Positions 48,583 to 57,298 of a stretch of DNA of 64,000 nt are shown here, in pieces. The translations under genes and the position numbers were made by a program. Position 1 is the first letter of the stretch; every line of letters starts with the position of its first letter. The stretch is from Sandaracinobacteroides sp041675905. Lineage in GTDB: Bacteria; Pseudomonadota; Alphaproteobacteria; Sphingomonadales; Sphingomonadaceae. The notes below the pieces were generated by a model. The model made no database searches. It was not told the origin of the DNA and was given only the letters and a program-made list of their open reading frames with translations. The stretch covers positions 62,001 to 126,000 of the forward strand of contig JBAYSX010000004.1 of the NCBI GenBank assembly GCA_041675905.1, read 5' to 3'.

Positions 48583-49206
48583 TCAGGCTTCGTTCCGACG
48601 CGATCTCAACCGGTCCCACATTATCACCCGATAGAGATAGGTGGCGAGTACAACCACAATGACCGCCGTGGACAAGGGGCCCAGCACCTTGTCGATTTCG
48701 TCGAAACGCTGCCCGAGAAAATAGCCGGCGAGTGCCAGGCCGAGCGTCCACAGGGCCGTGCCAAGCGTCGAATAAATCAGGAAACGGCGCACATTCATTC
48801 GCACGAGGCCGGCGGGGATCGAAACAAGCGAACGGACCGTCGGGATAACCCGGCCAACGCCCACGATCCCACCGCCATAACGTTCGAACAGATGCCGGCC
48901 ACGCAGGATTTCCGTCTCATCCAGGGTCAAAATACGGCCGAAGCGCAACAGAAAACGCTCGAAACGTGCAAGGCCGAGTTTCCATGCAATGATGAACCAG
49001 ACAATATTGCCCGCCATCGCGCCCGTCGTCCCCGCCAGTACCATCAGCCACAGATCGAATTTACCCTGACCGGCGGCAATGCCCGCCAGCGGCATGATGA
49101 TTTCCGACGGAATGGGAGGGAAAATCGTTTCGATGAACATCAGGAGCGCCACACCCCAATAGCCCCATTGCGCGATAATATCGGGAATAGATAGCCAGTC
49201 GCTCAT
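48583..49206 (-). CDS. DedA family membrane protein
   Basis: A 207-residue inner-membrane protein of the DedA/SNARE-associated family, whose members transport or flip lipids such as undecaprenyl phosphate and phosphatidylethanolamine. Signature: FIETIFPPIPSEIIMPLAG near the N terminus, then GRILTLDETEILRGRHLFERYGGGIVGVGRVIPTVRSLVS shows the E/R-containing re-entrant region (split here only for description), and four hydrophobic segments. The start overlaps the gshB stop (ATGA). Confidence 0.9.
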   Translation of the reverse strand: MSDWLSIPDIIAQWGYWGVALLMFIETIFPPIPSEIIMPLAGIAAGQGKFDLWLMVLAGTTGAMAGNIVWFIIAWKLGLARFERFLLRFGRILTLDETEILRGRHLFERYGGGIVGVGRVIPTVRSLVSIPAGLVRMNVRRFLIYSTLGTALWTLGLALAGYFLGQRFDEIDKVLGPLSTAVIVVVLATYLYRVIMWDRLRSRRNEA

Positions 49207-50174
49207 CGTCCATCTCGCATGGCTTCCACCTTTTCCCAGAATAACGCCGGCGTGTCGGTGCCGTTGAAGCGGTCAATGGCGACGATACCGGTGGGGGAGG
49301 TGACGTTGATTTCCGTCAGCTTGCCGCCGATTACATCAATGCCGACAAACAATAGCCCCATGCGCTTCAGGTCCGGGCCAACGCGCGCGCAAATGGCCTT
49401 CTCCTCAGGCGTTAACGCAGTCTGTTCCGCCGAACCGCCCACGGCGAGATTGGAGCGAATCTCCCCGGATTTCGGTACACGGTTGATCGCGCCCGCCGGC
49501 TCGCCATCAATCAGTACGATACGTTTGTCGCCCTGCGCCACGTCCGGCAAAAACGCCTGTACCATGAACGGCTCGCGCCAGACCTTGCCGAAAAGTTCCA
49601 CCAGCGCCGACAGATTGGGGTCCTTGCCACCAATATGGAAAATCGCAGCTCCGCCATGGCCGTGCAGGGGTTTCAGCACGATTTCACCATGGGAGGCACG
49701 AAATGCCTCCGCCGCCGCGAGCGAACGCGTCACCAGCGTCGGCGGCATGCAATCGGCATAATTCAGTACCAGCAGCTTTTCCGGAGCATTGCGCACTGCC
49801 GCCGGATCATTGACAACCAGCACGCCGGCTTTCTGCGCATGTTCCAGCAAATGGGTGGCGGTAATATAGGCGATGTCGAACGGCGGATCCTGCCGCATCA
49901 GCACGACATCTATTTCGCTCGCCATCTCCACATATTCGGCGTCGGCCAGCCAGCGAAAATAGGGTTGGCCCTCCGCTCCGGGGCGGAAAACCTCGACGGG
50001 GCGCGCCGTCACCATGATACGGCCATCCACCCAATCCAGATCGCCGGGCAGATAATGCCACAGCCGGTGTCCACGCGCCTGGGCGGACAGCATCAACGCG
50101 AACGTCGAATCGCCGGCGATATTGATCTGTTCCAGCGCATCCATCTGGACCGCGACGCTAAGGGGTTTCACCAT
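49203..50174 (-). CDS. gshB: Glutathione synthetase
   Basis: A 323-residue ATP-grasp enzyme adding glycine to gamma-glutamylcysteine. Evidence: VAVQMDALEQINIAGDST at the N terminus, RQDPPFDIAYITATHLLEHA, the grasp loop LKPLHGHGGAAIFHI, and INVTSPTGIVAIDRFNG near the end. Normal length. Followed by DedA in the same operon. gshA is not in the window. Confidence 0.96.
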   Translation of the reverse strand: MVKPLSVAVQMDALEQINIAGDSTFALMLSAQARGHRLWHYLPGDLDWVDGRIMVTARPVEVFRPGAEGQPYFRWLADAEYVEMASEIDVVLMRQDPPFDIAYITATHLLEHAQKAGVLVVNDPAAVRNAPEKLLVLNYADCMPPTLVTRSLAAAEAFRASHGEIVLKPLHGHGGAAIFHIGGKDPNLSALVELFGKVWREPFMVQAFLPDVAQGDKRIVLIDGEPAGAINRVPKSGEIRSNLAVGGSAEQTALTPEEKAICARVGPDLKRMGLLFVGIDVIGGKLTEINVTSPTGIVAIDRFNGTDTPALFWEKVEAMRDGR

Positions 50175-50207
50175 GGCAATTGCTCTAGGGGTTGCGCTTG
50201 GTACGGG

Positions 50208-50981
50208 TCAATCATGCTTTGGGCAAAGAGCGCGCAGCATCAGCGGGGCAAAGGGGGATTCCTGCGTCAGCTCGGCCTTTCCCAGCCGGGTCAATTCCAG
50301 CGCCGCAACGAAGCCGGACGCCAGAGCCGAGCGCCGCAAGCGCGGATCTTCGTTATCCGGCAAAAACGTCTGCAATTCCGTCCAGTCGAGCGCCTGGCCC
50401 AGATTGGCGGACAGCCGTTCAAGTGCTTCCTCCAGCGTTACCAGCGGACCGCGATCATGGGGGGACCAATGACTGTGACGGTGCCGGGCCGCAACCGCGC
50501 CATATGCGGAAATCAGCGCGTAGAGATCCACGTCCCACACCGAATCGCGCAGTTGCCGCAAACCTTCCGGAGCGCCACGCCGCAGTACATCGCGGCCAAG
50601 CAAATCGCGCGCGAACAATTTGTCGGCGGCATCGCGCATGCCTTCCAGCCGCATCAGTCGCCAGCGCAGCCGTGCCGCCATCTCGTCCGGATCCGGCTCG
50701 GGCTGTTCTTCTTTCGGCAACAGCAGAGCCGATTTCAGATAGGCGAGCCACGCCGCCATCACCAGATAGTCCGCGGCTATTTCCAGCTTCAGCGCCCGCG
50801 CCTCGCTGATAAACTCCAGATATTGTTCAACCAGCGGCAAAATCGGAATGGCCGCCAGATCGATCTTCTGGGCGCGGGCCAGCGCAAGCAAAAGATCGAG
50901 CGGGCCTTCCCAATGCTCGAAACTGACGATCAGCCGTTCTGCGTCCGCCGGGCGTTCAGCTTCGGCGGCCCGTGCAGTCAT
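50208..50981 (-). CDS. scpA: Segregation and condensation protein ScpA
   Basis: The 257-residue kleisin subunit of bacterial condensin. The N-terminal helix bundle (FEHWEGPLDLLLALARAQKIDLAAIPI) binds the SMC neck and the C-terminal winged helix (EAL...LRRSALASGFVAALELTRLG) binds the cap. Its start overlaps the nagZ stop (ATGA); an extension to 51059 would lie inside nagZ. scpB, normally next, is not here: gshB follows. Confidence 0.92.
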   Translation of the reverse strand: MTARAAEAERPADAERLIVSFEHWEGPLDLLLALARAQKIDLAAIPILPLVEQYLEFISEARALKLEIAADYLVMAAWLAYLKSALLLPKEEQPEPDPDEMAARLRWRLMRLEGMRDAADKLFARDLLGRDVLRRGAPEGLRQLRDSVWDVDLYALISAYGAVAARHRHSHWSPHDRGPLVTLEEALERLSANLGQALDWTELQTFLPDNEDPRLRRSALASGFVAALELTRLGKAELTQESPFAPLMLRALCPKHD

Positions 50982-52003
50982 ACGTTGGCGTCGGCCAGCA
51001 GCGCGTCCCGGAGCTGCGCCAGTTCTTCGACCGTGGCGGTCGACGGTACATCCGCCCATGTCATGGCGCGTTCCAGCCGTGCGGCGGCGGGCGCCCCGAT
51101 TGGATCGAGAGCTTCGGCAATCGCCGCCATCTCGGCGAAATCGCCGGAGCAGTGCAGGGCGATGTCACAACCGGCAGCGATGACGCCTTTGGCCCGCCCC
51201 GCCAACGTGTCGCATCCCGGTTGTCCGGCCAGGGCCTGCATGCCCAGATCGTCTGACATTAATAATCCGTCAAAACCGCAGCGTCCCCGGATAATATCGC
51301 CGATGACCCGCGTCGACAGGGTCGCACAGCGTTCGGCGTCCCATGCAGTGTAGATAATATGCGCGGTCATCGCCATGGGCGCGTCGTTCAGCCGTTCGAA
51401 CGGCATCAGATCGGCTTCCAGCGTGTCGGCGGGGGCATCGACAACCGGCAGCGCCAGATGCGAGTCGAGCGTCGCGCGGCCATGGCCGGGGATATGCTTC
51501 ACCACGCCGACGCAGCTACCGGCTTTCAGCCCGTCCAGCGTCGCGCGACCAAGCGACGCAACCGTCAAGGGGTCGGAGCCATAGCTGCGGTCACCGATCA
51601 CCGCGTGCATCTCCGGCGTCGTCACATCCAGCAGCGGCAGACAATCGACGGTGATGCCCAACGCCGTCAGCATCGCCCCGAGCGCCTGGGCGTTGGCGCG
51701 GGCCGCCGCCATGGCCGTCAGGGGCGCTTTCTCCCACACGAGGCCAAAGACGGCAGGCGGAGGAAATTCGGGCCAGTGCGGCGCGCGCAAGCGGGCGACA
51801 CGGCCCCCTTCCTGATCGATCAGAATCGGCAGGCGCGGATTGCCGGACAGTTCGCGCAGCGCATCCGTCAGCGCGCGCACCTGCTCCGGCGTGTCGATAT
51901 TGCGTTTGAACAATATATAGCCCGCAGGGTCGGCGGCGGCGAACAGCGCGCGCTCGTCGGCGGAAAGGCTGGTGCCGGAAAGGCTGAGAAATGCTGGAAT
52001 CAT
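50978..52003 (-). CDS. nagZ: Beta-N-acetylhexosaminidase NagZ
   Basis: A 341-residue GH3 enzyme that removes N-acetylglucosamine from recycled muropeptides. Key motifs: LPILIDQEGGRVARLR, the loop CVGVVKHIPGHGRATLDSH with the mobile catalytic His, and LLMSDDLGMQAL with the nucleophile Asp. The ATG at 52003 gives MIPAFLSLSG; a TTG at 52039 would overlap the MAPEG stop. Operon nagZ-scpA-gshB-dedA probable. Confidence 0.94.
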   Translation of the reverse strand: MIPAFLSLSGTSLSADERALFAAADPAGYILFKRNIDTPEQVRALTDALRELSGNPRLPILIDQEGGRVARLRAPHWPEFPPPAVFGLVWEKAPLTAMAAARANAQALGAMLTALGITVDCLPLLDVTTPEMHAVIGDRSYGSDPLTVASLGRATLDGLKAGSCVGVVKHIPGHGRATLDSHLALPVVDAPADTLEADLMPFERLNDAPMAMTAHIIYTAWDAERCATLSTRVIGDIIRGRCGFDGLLMSDDLGMQALAGQPGCDTLAGRAKGVIAAGCDIALHCSGDFAEMAAIAEALDPIGAPAAARLERAMTWADVPSTATVEELAQLRDALLADANV

Positions 52004-52031
52004 GCCCCGCCTTTGCGGCAGGGCAGGGGTG

Positions 52032-52418
52032 TCATGCAAGCCGGATACCGGCCACCAGCAGCCAGGCGGACAGCATTGCCAGCGCCGACCAGGTGCCGAT
52101 CATGCCCAGCATACGAAATGTCACGAAGGCAGGACGGCCAAGGCCAATCGGATGCAGTACGCGTCCGGCGATCAGCAACGCCGCCGCCACAGCCGGCAGC
52201 CAGCGACTGGAAGTCGTCTGTTCCGCCAGAAACAGCAGCAACAGTGTCAGCGGTGCATATTCGACAAAATTGGCCTGGGCGCGCATGCGGGCGATCAGGA
52301 TCGCATCGCCACCGTCTCCAAGCGTAATGCCTGCCGCGCGCCGGCGAAAAGACACCATCAGGCTCAGCGCCAGCAATATCAGGCCGAGCAGCCCGCCGGC
52401 GATCCAGCTTATGATCAT
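52032..52418 (-). CDS. MAPEG family membrane protein
   Basis: A 128-residue protein with four membrane helices of the eicosanoid/glutathione-metabolism (MAPEG) family. The conserved segment between helices 1 and 2, RMRAQANFVEYAPLTLLLL, contains the RxQxNxxEx glutathione-binding pattern. Bacterial members are often glutathione transferases of unknown substrate; gshB lies further along the same strand. Confidence 0.88.
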   Translation of the reverse strand: MIISWIAGGLLGLILLALSLMVSFRRRAAGITLGDGGDAILIARMRAQANFVEYAPLTLLLLFLAEQTTSSRWLPAVAAALLIAGRVLHPIGLGRPAFVTFRMLGMIGTWSALAMLSAWLLVAGIRLA

Positions 52419-52458
52419 CCTCGCGTTCCTTTCCTTGCATGCGCGGCTATCGTTGCTC

Positions 52459-52486
52459 TTGCACTTTCCTGCAATTGCAGTATGTA
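52459..52486 (+). promoter_or_regulatory. Predicted rpmF-plsX promoter with palindromic operator
   Basis: TTGCAC (52459-52464), 16-nt spacer, TATGTA (52481-52486). The spacer contains the perfect 12-bp palindrome CTGCAATTGCAG (52469-52480), placed where a bound dimer would block RNA polymerase. Predicted start near 52493, ~85 nt before rpmF. Confidence 0.45.
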
Positions 52487-52577
52487 GCCGCGCTCGTTTA
52501 CCGCAAGTTCCGGCGTCGGGGCAGAATTATGCCTGGCGTCGCCTTGCGCATTTGTCTGTTCAGGAAGAAGGTGCCTC

Positions 52578-52757
52578 ATGGCAGTCCCCAAGCGCAAGAC
52601 CTCGCCCTCCCGGCGCAACATGCGGCGCAGCCACCACGCGCTGCCTGTCGTGCGGCCCCAGGAATGCTCCAACTGCGGCGAGCTGAAGCTGCCGCATCAT
52701 CTGTGCCCGTCCTGCGGTTTCTATGACGGTCGCGAGGTCCTCGCCGCCGCCGACTGA
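52578..52757 (+). CDS. rpmF: 50S ribosomal protein L32
   Basis: A 59-residue ribosomal protein, starting MAVPKRKTSPSRRNMRRSHH and carrying the zinc-binding CSNCG...CPSCG of the C+ form, so zinc is needed. The ATG follows GAAGAAGG. rpmF upstream of plsX-fabH is a widely kept arrangement linking ribosome and membrane synthesis. Confidence 0.97.
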   Translation: MAVPKRKTSPSRRNMRRSHHALPVVRPQECSNCGELKLPHHLCPSCGFYDGREVLAAAD

Positions 52758-52851
52758 ATGCCTGGACGCTGACGCTCACAAGGCGTTATAACTCAAGGGA
52801 AAAGCTCACCAGCGCCGGTGTGCTGGCGAGGGGAAATGTTGGCAAGGCGAA

Positions 52852-53925
52852 GTGAGCGCAGGAGTGTCCGGTAAAAACCCGATCATAGCATTGGATGCAA
52901 TGGGCGGTGATTTTGGCCCGGCCATCGTGGTGGCGGGGGCGGAGATCGCCCGCGAACGCTATCCCGATCTGCGTTTCCGGATCTATGGCAGGGCGGAAGC
53001 TGTGCGCGAAGCGCTTGCCCATGCGCCCCGTGTTGCCGCTGAAGCGGAACTGATCGACGTAGAAGGCGTGGTCCTCAACACAGACAAGCCCGGGCAGGCT
53101 ATTCGCCGCGCGCGGGGGACATCGATGGGGCTTGCCGTCGATGCGGTGAAAAGCGGCACGGCCTCGGCCTGCGTGTCCGCTGGCAATACGGGTGTGTTGA
53201 TGGCGCTGGCGAAGCTCGCCTTGCGTACGCTGGAAGGCATCGACCGGCCCGCGCTCGTGGCGCTGATGCCAACGATCAAATCCGAGTCGGTCGTGCTCGA
53301 TCTGGGCGCGAACACCGAATGCGACGCCGAAAATCTGGTGCAGTTCGCGGTGATGGGCGCGGCATTCGCGCGCACCGTGCTGGGTCTGGATCGCCCGAAA
53401 GTCGCCCTTCTCAACATTGGCGAGGAGGAGATGAAGGGCACGGAGAAAATCCGCGACGCCGCCAATTTGCTGCGCGCCGCCGGCAGTGATCTGCCGTTGA
53501 TTTTCGCCGGCAATATCGAGGGTAATGGTATTGCCGAAGGTGTGATCGATGTCATCGTAACCGATGGATTTTCCGGTAATATCGCCCTGAAAACGGCCGA
53601 AGGTACCGCCCGGCTGGTAACGGGCCTGCTGCAAAATGCTTTCCGGCAATCCTTGTGGACACGGATCGGTTACTTGCTGTCCCGCCCGGCCTTGCGGGCG
53701 CTGCGCGATCATCTGGACGCCAACAATCATAATGGCGGGGTATTTCTCGGACTCAATGGTGTTGTGGTAAAAAGCCATGGCAGCGCCAATGCGCGCGGCT
53801 TTGCCAATGCCATTGGCGTTGCCCGTGACCTGGTGATCAAGGATATTCATGCCCGCATCAAGACGGATATGGCAAATTTCTCGGCGCATCGGCCAGGGCC
53901 GCGTCCTGCCGTTGGCGCTGCGTAA
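52852..53925 (+). CDS. plsX: Phosphate acyltransferase PlsX
   Basis: A 357-residue peripheral enzyme that makes acyl phosphate from acyl-ACP for PlsY, the first step of phospholipid synthesis. Seen: IIALDAMGGDFGPAIVVAGA, CVSAGNTGVLMALA, VLDLGANTEC, LLNIGEEEMKGTEK and IVTDGFSGNIALKTAEG. The start is a GTG at 52852 preceded by AAGG. Followed by fabH, 18 nt away. Confidence 0.95.
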   Translation: MSAGVSGKNPIIALDAMGGDFGPAIVVAGAEIARERYPDLRFRIYGRAEAVREALAHAPRVAAEAELIDVEGVVLNTDKPGQAIRRARGTSMGLAVDAVKSGTASACVSAGNTGVLMALAKLALRTLEGIDRPALVALMPTIKSESVVLDLGANTECDAENLVQFAVMGAAFARTVLGLDRPKVALLNIGEEEMKGTEKIRDAANLLRAAGSDLPLIFAGNIEGNGIAEGVIDVIVTDGFSGNIALKTAEGTARLVTGLLQNAFRQSLWTRIGYLLSRPALRALRDHLDANNHNGGVFLGLNGVVVKSHGSANARGFANAIGVARDLVIKDIHARIKTDMANFSAHRPGPRPAVGAA

Positions 53926-53943
53926 ACTTCGGGAGCCTGTGCG

Positions 53944-54918
53944 TTGAACAACAATATTCGCCGTTCCGTGATTGTCGGTACCGGCAGCGCACTGCCCGCC
54001 AACATCGTCACGAATATCGATCTCCCCAGCCGACTCGACACATCGGACGAGTGGATCGTCGAGCGCACGGGAATCCGCGCGCGCCATATCGCCCCTGCTG
54101 AGATCAAGACCTCCGATCTTGCAGTCGAAGCAGCGCAAAATGCGCTGGCTGCCGCCGGCCTGCCGGCGGAGGCGATCGACCTGATCATCGTTGCCACCGC
54201 CACGCCGGATCAGATATTTCCGGCGACCGCAACAACGGTTCAGGCAAGGCTGGGTCTGACCAAAGGCGTTGCCTTCGACATCGCCGCCGTTTGCTCGGGC
54301 TTCATCTACGCGTTGACCGTTGCCGACTCGATGCTGCGCACCGGCGTTTATCAACGGGCGCTGGTAATCGGCGCGGAAATCTTCAGTCGTATTTTGGATT
54401 GGGAAGATCGCACCACCGCCGTGCTGTTCGGCGACGGTGCCGGGGCCGTTGTGCTGGAAGCGCAAGAATGGGATTCCGGACGCGGGATTCTCGCTGCCCG
54501 CCTGCATTCGGATGGCCGTTACAATGATATGCTCTATGTGCCCGGCGGACCGGGTTCCGGCGAGGAGCCGGGTAAGGTCCGCATGTCCGGTCGGGAAGTA
54601 TTCCGGCATGCGGTCGTCAATCTGTCGGAAGTGGTGGACGAGGTCCTCGTCGACGCCGGTTGCGCCGCATCTGATATCGACTGGGTGATTCCGCATCAGG
54701 CCAATGCCCGCATTCTGGATGCCACAGCGAGACGGCTGGGCCTGCCACCGGAAAAAATGGTGGTGACGGTGGATGCCCACGCAAATACTTCGGCGGCGTC
54801 CGTGCCGCTGGCGCTGGATGGGGCCGTACGCGATGGCCGGATCAAGGCTGGAGATCTATGCGTGCTGGAAGCCATGGGCGGTGGCTTCACCTGGGGTGCG
54901 GTACTATTGCGTTTCTAG
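53944..54918 (+). CDS. fabH: Beta-ketoacyl-ACP synthase III
   Basis: A 324-residue enzyme starting fatty-acid synthesis by condensing acetyl-CoA with malonyl-ACP. The catalytic triad is visible as Cys117 (DIAAVCSGFIYA), His in WVIPHQANARI and Asn in VDAHANTSAAS. Start is TTG at 53944 with GGGAG upstream. Sits between plsX and ihfA. Confidence 0.96.
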   Translation: MNNNIRRSVIVGTGSALPANIVTNIDLPSRLDTSDEWIVERTGIRARHIAPAEIKTSDLAVEAAQNALAAAGLPAEAIDLIIVATATPDQIFPATATTVQARLGLTKGVAFDIAAVCSGFIYALTVADSMLRTGVYQRALVIGAEIFSRILDWEDRTTAVLFGDGAGAVVLEAQEWDSGRGILAARLHSDGRYNDMLYVPGGPGSGEEPGKVRMSGREVFRHAVVNLSEVVDEVLVDAGCAASDIDWVIPHQANARILDATARRLGLPPEKMVVTVDAHANTSAASVPLALDGAVRDGRIKAGDLCVLEAMGGGFTWGAVLLRF

Positions 54919-55005
54919 GCGTGCCATTACAGACGGTTGCACTGTCCGTATTTTTCCCTATCATATTCCAAATACGCAACTTTGCCTGACAGGATTGATA
55001 AGAGG

Positions 55006-55317
55006 ATGGCCGAATCCGCTAAAAAGGTCGTGCCAACGCTGACCCGGGCCGACCTTGCCGATGAACTGCATCGCGATATCGGGCTGTCACGCGCGGAATC
55101 CGCGGACCTGGTAGAGCAGGTGCTCGACACCATCTCCGAAGCCTTGATCGCCGGGGAAAATGTGAAACTGTCTTCCTTCGGCAGTTTTCTTCTGCGCAAA
55201 AAGGGTCTGCGCGTCGGTCGCAACCCGAAAACGGGGGTGGAGGTGCCGATCGAGCCGCGCACCGTGCTGACCTTCCGTCCCAGTCAGTTGCTGCGGCAGC
55301 GAATCAATGCGGAATAA
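55006..55317 (+). CDS. ihfA: Integration host factor subunit alpha
   Basis: A 103-residue DNA-bending protein (HU/IHF family). LTRADLADELHRDIGLSR begins the helical body, FGSFLLRKKGLRVGRNPKTG is the beta arm with the conserved Pro that intercalates into DNA. Start at ATG 55006 with AAGAGG near. Common position in this plsX-fabH operon. Confidence 0.93.
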   Translation: MAESAKKVVPTLTRADLADELHRDIGLSRAESADLVEQVLDTISEALIAGENVKLSSFGSFLLRKKGLRVGRNPKTGVEVPIEPRTVLTFRPSQLLRQRINAE

Positions 55318-55320
55318 AAG

Positions 55321-55746
55321 ATGGCAAGCGGCAATATCGAGAAGAATCCGGACGCCTTCCGCACGATCAGTGAAGTTTCCAGACAACTGAATGTTCCGCA
55401 GCATATCCTGCGCTTTTGGGAAACGCGTTTCCCGGAACTGAAGCCGCTGAAACGCGGTGGCAACCGCCGTTATTACCGCCCGGCGGATGTGCGGCTGGCT
55501 GCGGCGCTGCAACAGTTGCTGCACGCTGACGCCTATACGGTGAAGGGTGTGCAAAAGCTGATCGCCGATCATGGCGTGGATGGCATGATCGCTATTGCAG
55601 AAAACGGCCTTGCTGCGGCGGAGACGCCCGAACAGGTTCGGCCGGTTGCGGATCTGCGCGAGCAACTGATCGCGATCCGCAACCGGCTGGCGGCGGCGCT
55701 CACGGGTAAAGCAGCGTCCGCTCCCACTGCTGACCAGCGCGTGTGA
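55321..55746 (+). CDS. MerR family transcriptional regulator
   Basis: A 141-residue regulator with a MerR-type winged helix (FRTISEVSRQLNVPQHILRFWETRFP, then NRRYYRPADVRLA) and a coiled helix without metal-binding cysteines. This ihfA-linked MerR is a conserved, poorly characterised alphaproteobacterial protein. It starts 3 nt after ihfA. Its last 47 bases overlap the end of pdxH on the other strand. Confidence 0.88.
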   Translation: MASGNIEKNPDAFRTISEVSRQLNVPQHILRFWETRFPELKPLKRGGNRRYYRPADVRLAAALQQLLHADAYTVKGVQKLIADHGVDGMIAIAENGLAAAETPEQVRPVADLREQLIAIRNRLAAALTGKAASAPTADQRV

Positions 55747-56281
55747 AACGTTCGCGGTGATGCTGGCGACCGGGCCGGTCTTCCCAGAATTCAATGCTGG
55801 CCGGCACGAGTCGCCAGCCGCCCCAATAATCCGGTCGTGGAATTTCGCCTGGGAAGCGCCGGTCGAATTCGGCAAGCTTCGCTTCAAACTGTGCGCGTGT
55901 TTCCAGCCGTTGTGACTGCAATGACGCCCAGGCTGAAATCTGACTTTCACGCGGACGGGTGGCGAAATAGGCGTCGGCAGTCGCGGTGGAAACCCGGTGC
56001 ACCTTGCCGCGCGTTCGTACCTGCCGTTTCAGACTTTTCCAATGGAAGTCCAGCGCTGCAACCGGGTGCCGTTCCATCTGTACACCCTTGGCGCTGGTGA
56101 AATTACTGTAAAAGACGAATCCGTCAGCGTCATGTTGCTTCAGCAGCACGATGCGGACATCGGGAAACGGTCCGTCGGCCGTCGACTCAATGGTTGCAAG
56201 CGCGCAGGCATTGGCGTCGCAGATTTCAGTCGTTTCGGCTTCGGCGAGCCAGGCAGAGAATAAGGAAATCGGATCGTGCAT
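55700..56281 (-). CDS. pdxH: Pyridoxine/pyridoxamine 5'-phosphate oxidase
   Basis: A 193-residue FMN enzyme making pyridoxal phosphate. Motifs: PDVRIVLLKQHDADGFVFYSNF for FMN binding, a GGWRLVPASIEFWEDRPGRQH segment and the C-terminal RTLLYP (normally RLYP). Length is slightly short but normal for the class. Convergent 47-bp overlap with merR. Confidence 0.95.
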   Translation of the reverse strand: MHDPISLFSAWLAEAETTEICDANACALATIESTADGPFPDVRIVLLKQHDADGFVFYSNFTSAKGVQMERHPVAALDFHWKSLKRQVRTRGKVHRVSTATADAYFATRPRESQISAWASLQSQRLETRAQFEAKLAEFDRRFPGEIPRPDYWGGWRLVPASIEFWEDRPGRQHHRERFTRAGQQWERTLLYP

Positions 56282-56376
56282 CGTGAATCGGCCTTACATA
56301 AGCCACTCTTGTCGAGTTAGGGTGGTTGGACTATATTTTTTGTGGCATTTACGCAACAGGTGTTTCAAACCAGCCG

Positions 56377-57297
56377 ATGGCAGACCTTTATTCCGTCCTC
56401 GACGTGCCGAAAACCGCTGATGCGGCAACGATCAAACGCGCCTATCGCAAGCTTGCGAAACAGCTCCATCCCGATCAACACCCGGATGATCCGAAAGCGG
56501 CGGAACGTTTCAAACAGGTGACAGCCGCCTACGATATCTTGTCCGACAAGGAGAAGCGCGGGCAATATGATCGCGGCGAAATCGACGCGGACGGCAACCC
56601 TAAAATGCCGGAGGGTTTTGGCGGTTTTCGCGGCGGTGCGGGCGGCGGATTCCGGGGTGGATTTCAGGGCGGAGGCCCGTTTGGTGGCACGCGCGGCGGG
56701 CAGGGCTTCGAGTTCGAGGGCGACCCATCCGATTTGTTTTCCGAGCTGTTCGGGCGGGGCCGGGGTGGTGGTGGCTTCGGTGGCTTCCGCCAGCCACCGG
56801 CAAAGGGTTCGGACGTATCCTATCGCCTCGCCATATCCTTCGTGGACGCAGCGCTGGCGAAACCGCAGCGCATAACCCTGCAATCCGGTCGCACCGTCGA
56901 TCTGAACATTCCGAAAGGCGTATCCGACGGCGATAAATTGCGTCTGGCGGGGCAGGGGGAAGCGGGGCCGGGCGGCAATGGCGACGCCATCGTGCAAATA
57001 TCGATCAAGGCCGACTCGCGATTCAGCCGTGACGGAGACGACGTCCGCACCGATCTTTCCGTACCGCTGACCACCGCCGTGCTTGGCGGCAAGCAGCGCC
57101 TGGCGACGCTGGGGGGCGAGGTAATGGCGACCGTCCAGCCCGGTACTTCGTCGGGGAAAGTGCTGCGTCTGCGCGGCAAGGGCTGGACGCGGAAAGACGG
57201 TACGCGTGGCGATCTTCTGGCGCGGGTTTTGGTGGAGGTGCCGGCAGACGATACGGCCCTCGCCGATTTCCTGCGCGCCCGGGCACCCGCCAGCTAG
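56377..57297 (+). CDS. DnaJ-family protein, CbpA type
   Basis: A 306-residue co-chaperone: J domain (residues 1-68, LYSVLDVPKTADAATIKRAY, with HPD in KQLHPDQ), a Gly/Phe-rich linker (GGFRGGAGGGFRGG, 85-150) and two C-terminal beta domains (RTVDLNIPKGVSDGDKLRLAG). It has no zinc-finger cysteines, so it is a type B (CbpA-like) DnaJ. Start ATG 56377; the frame runs back to 56326 without added support. yihY starts 1 nt after its stop. Confidence 0.9.
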   Translation: MADLYSVLDVPKTADAATIKRAYRKLAKQLHPDQHPDDPKAAERFKQVTAAYDILSDKEKRGQYDRGEIDADGNPKMPEGFGGFRGGAGGGFRGGFQGGGPFGGTRGGQGFEFEGDPSDLFSELFGRGRGGGGFGGFRQPPAKGSDVSYRLAISFVDAALAKPQRITLQSGRTVDLNIPKGVSDGDKLRLAGQGEAGPGGNGDAIVQISIKADSRFSRDGDDVRTDLSVPLTTAVLGGKQRLATLGGEVMATVQPGTSSGKVLRLRGKGWTRKDGTRGDLLARVLVEVPADDTALADFLRARAPAS

Positions 57298-57298
57298 T

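Noticed and set aside
52786..54780. 664-codon frame antisense to plsX and fabH
   Set aside because: Spans two intact genes on the other strand; composition is that of a shadow frame.
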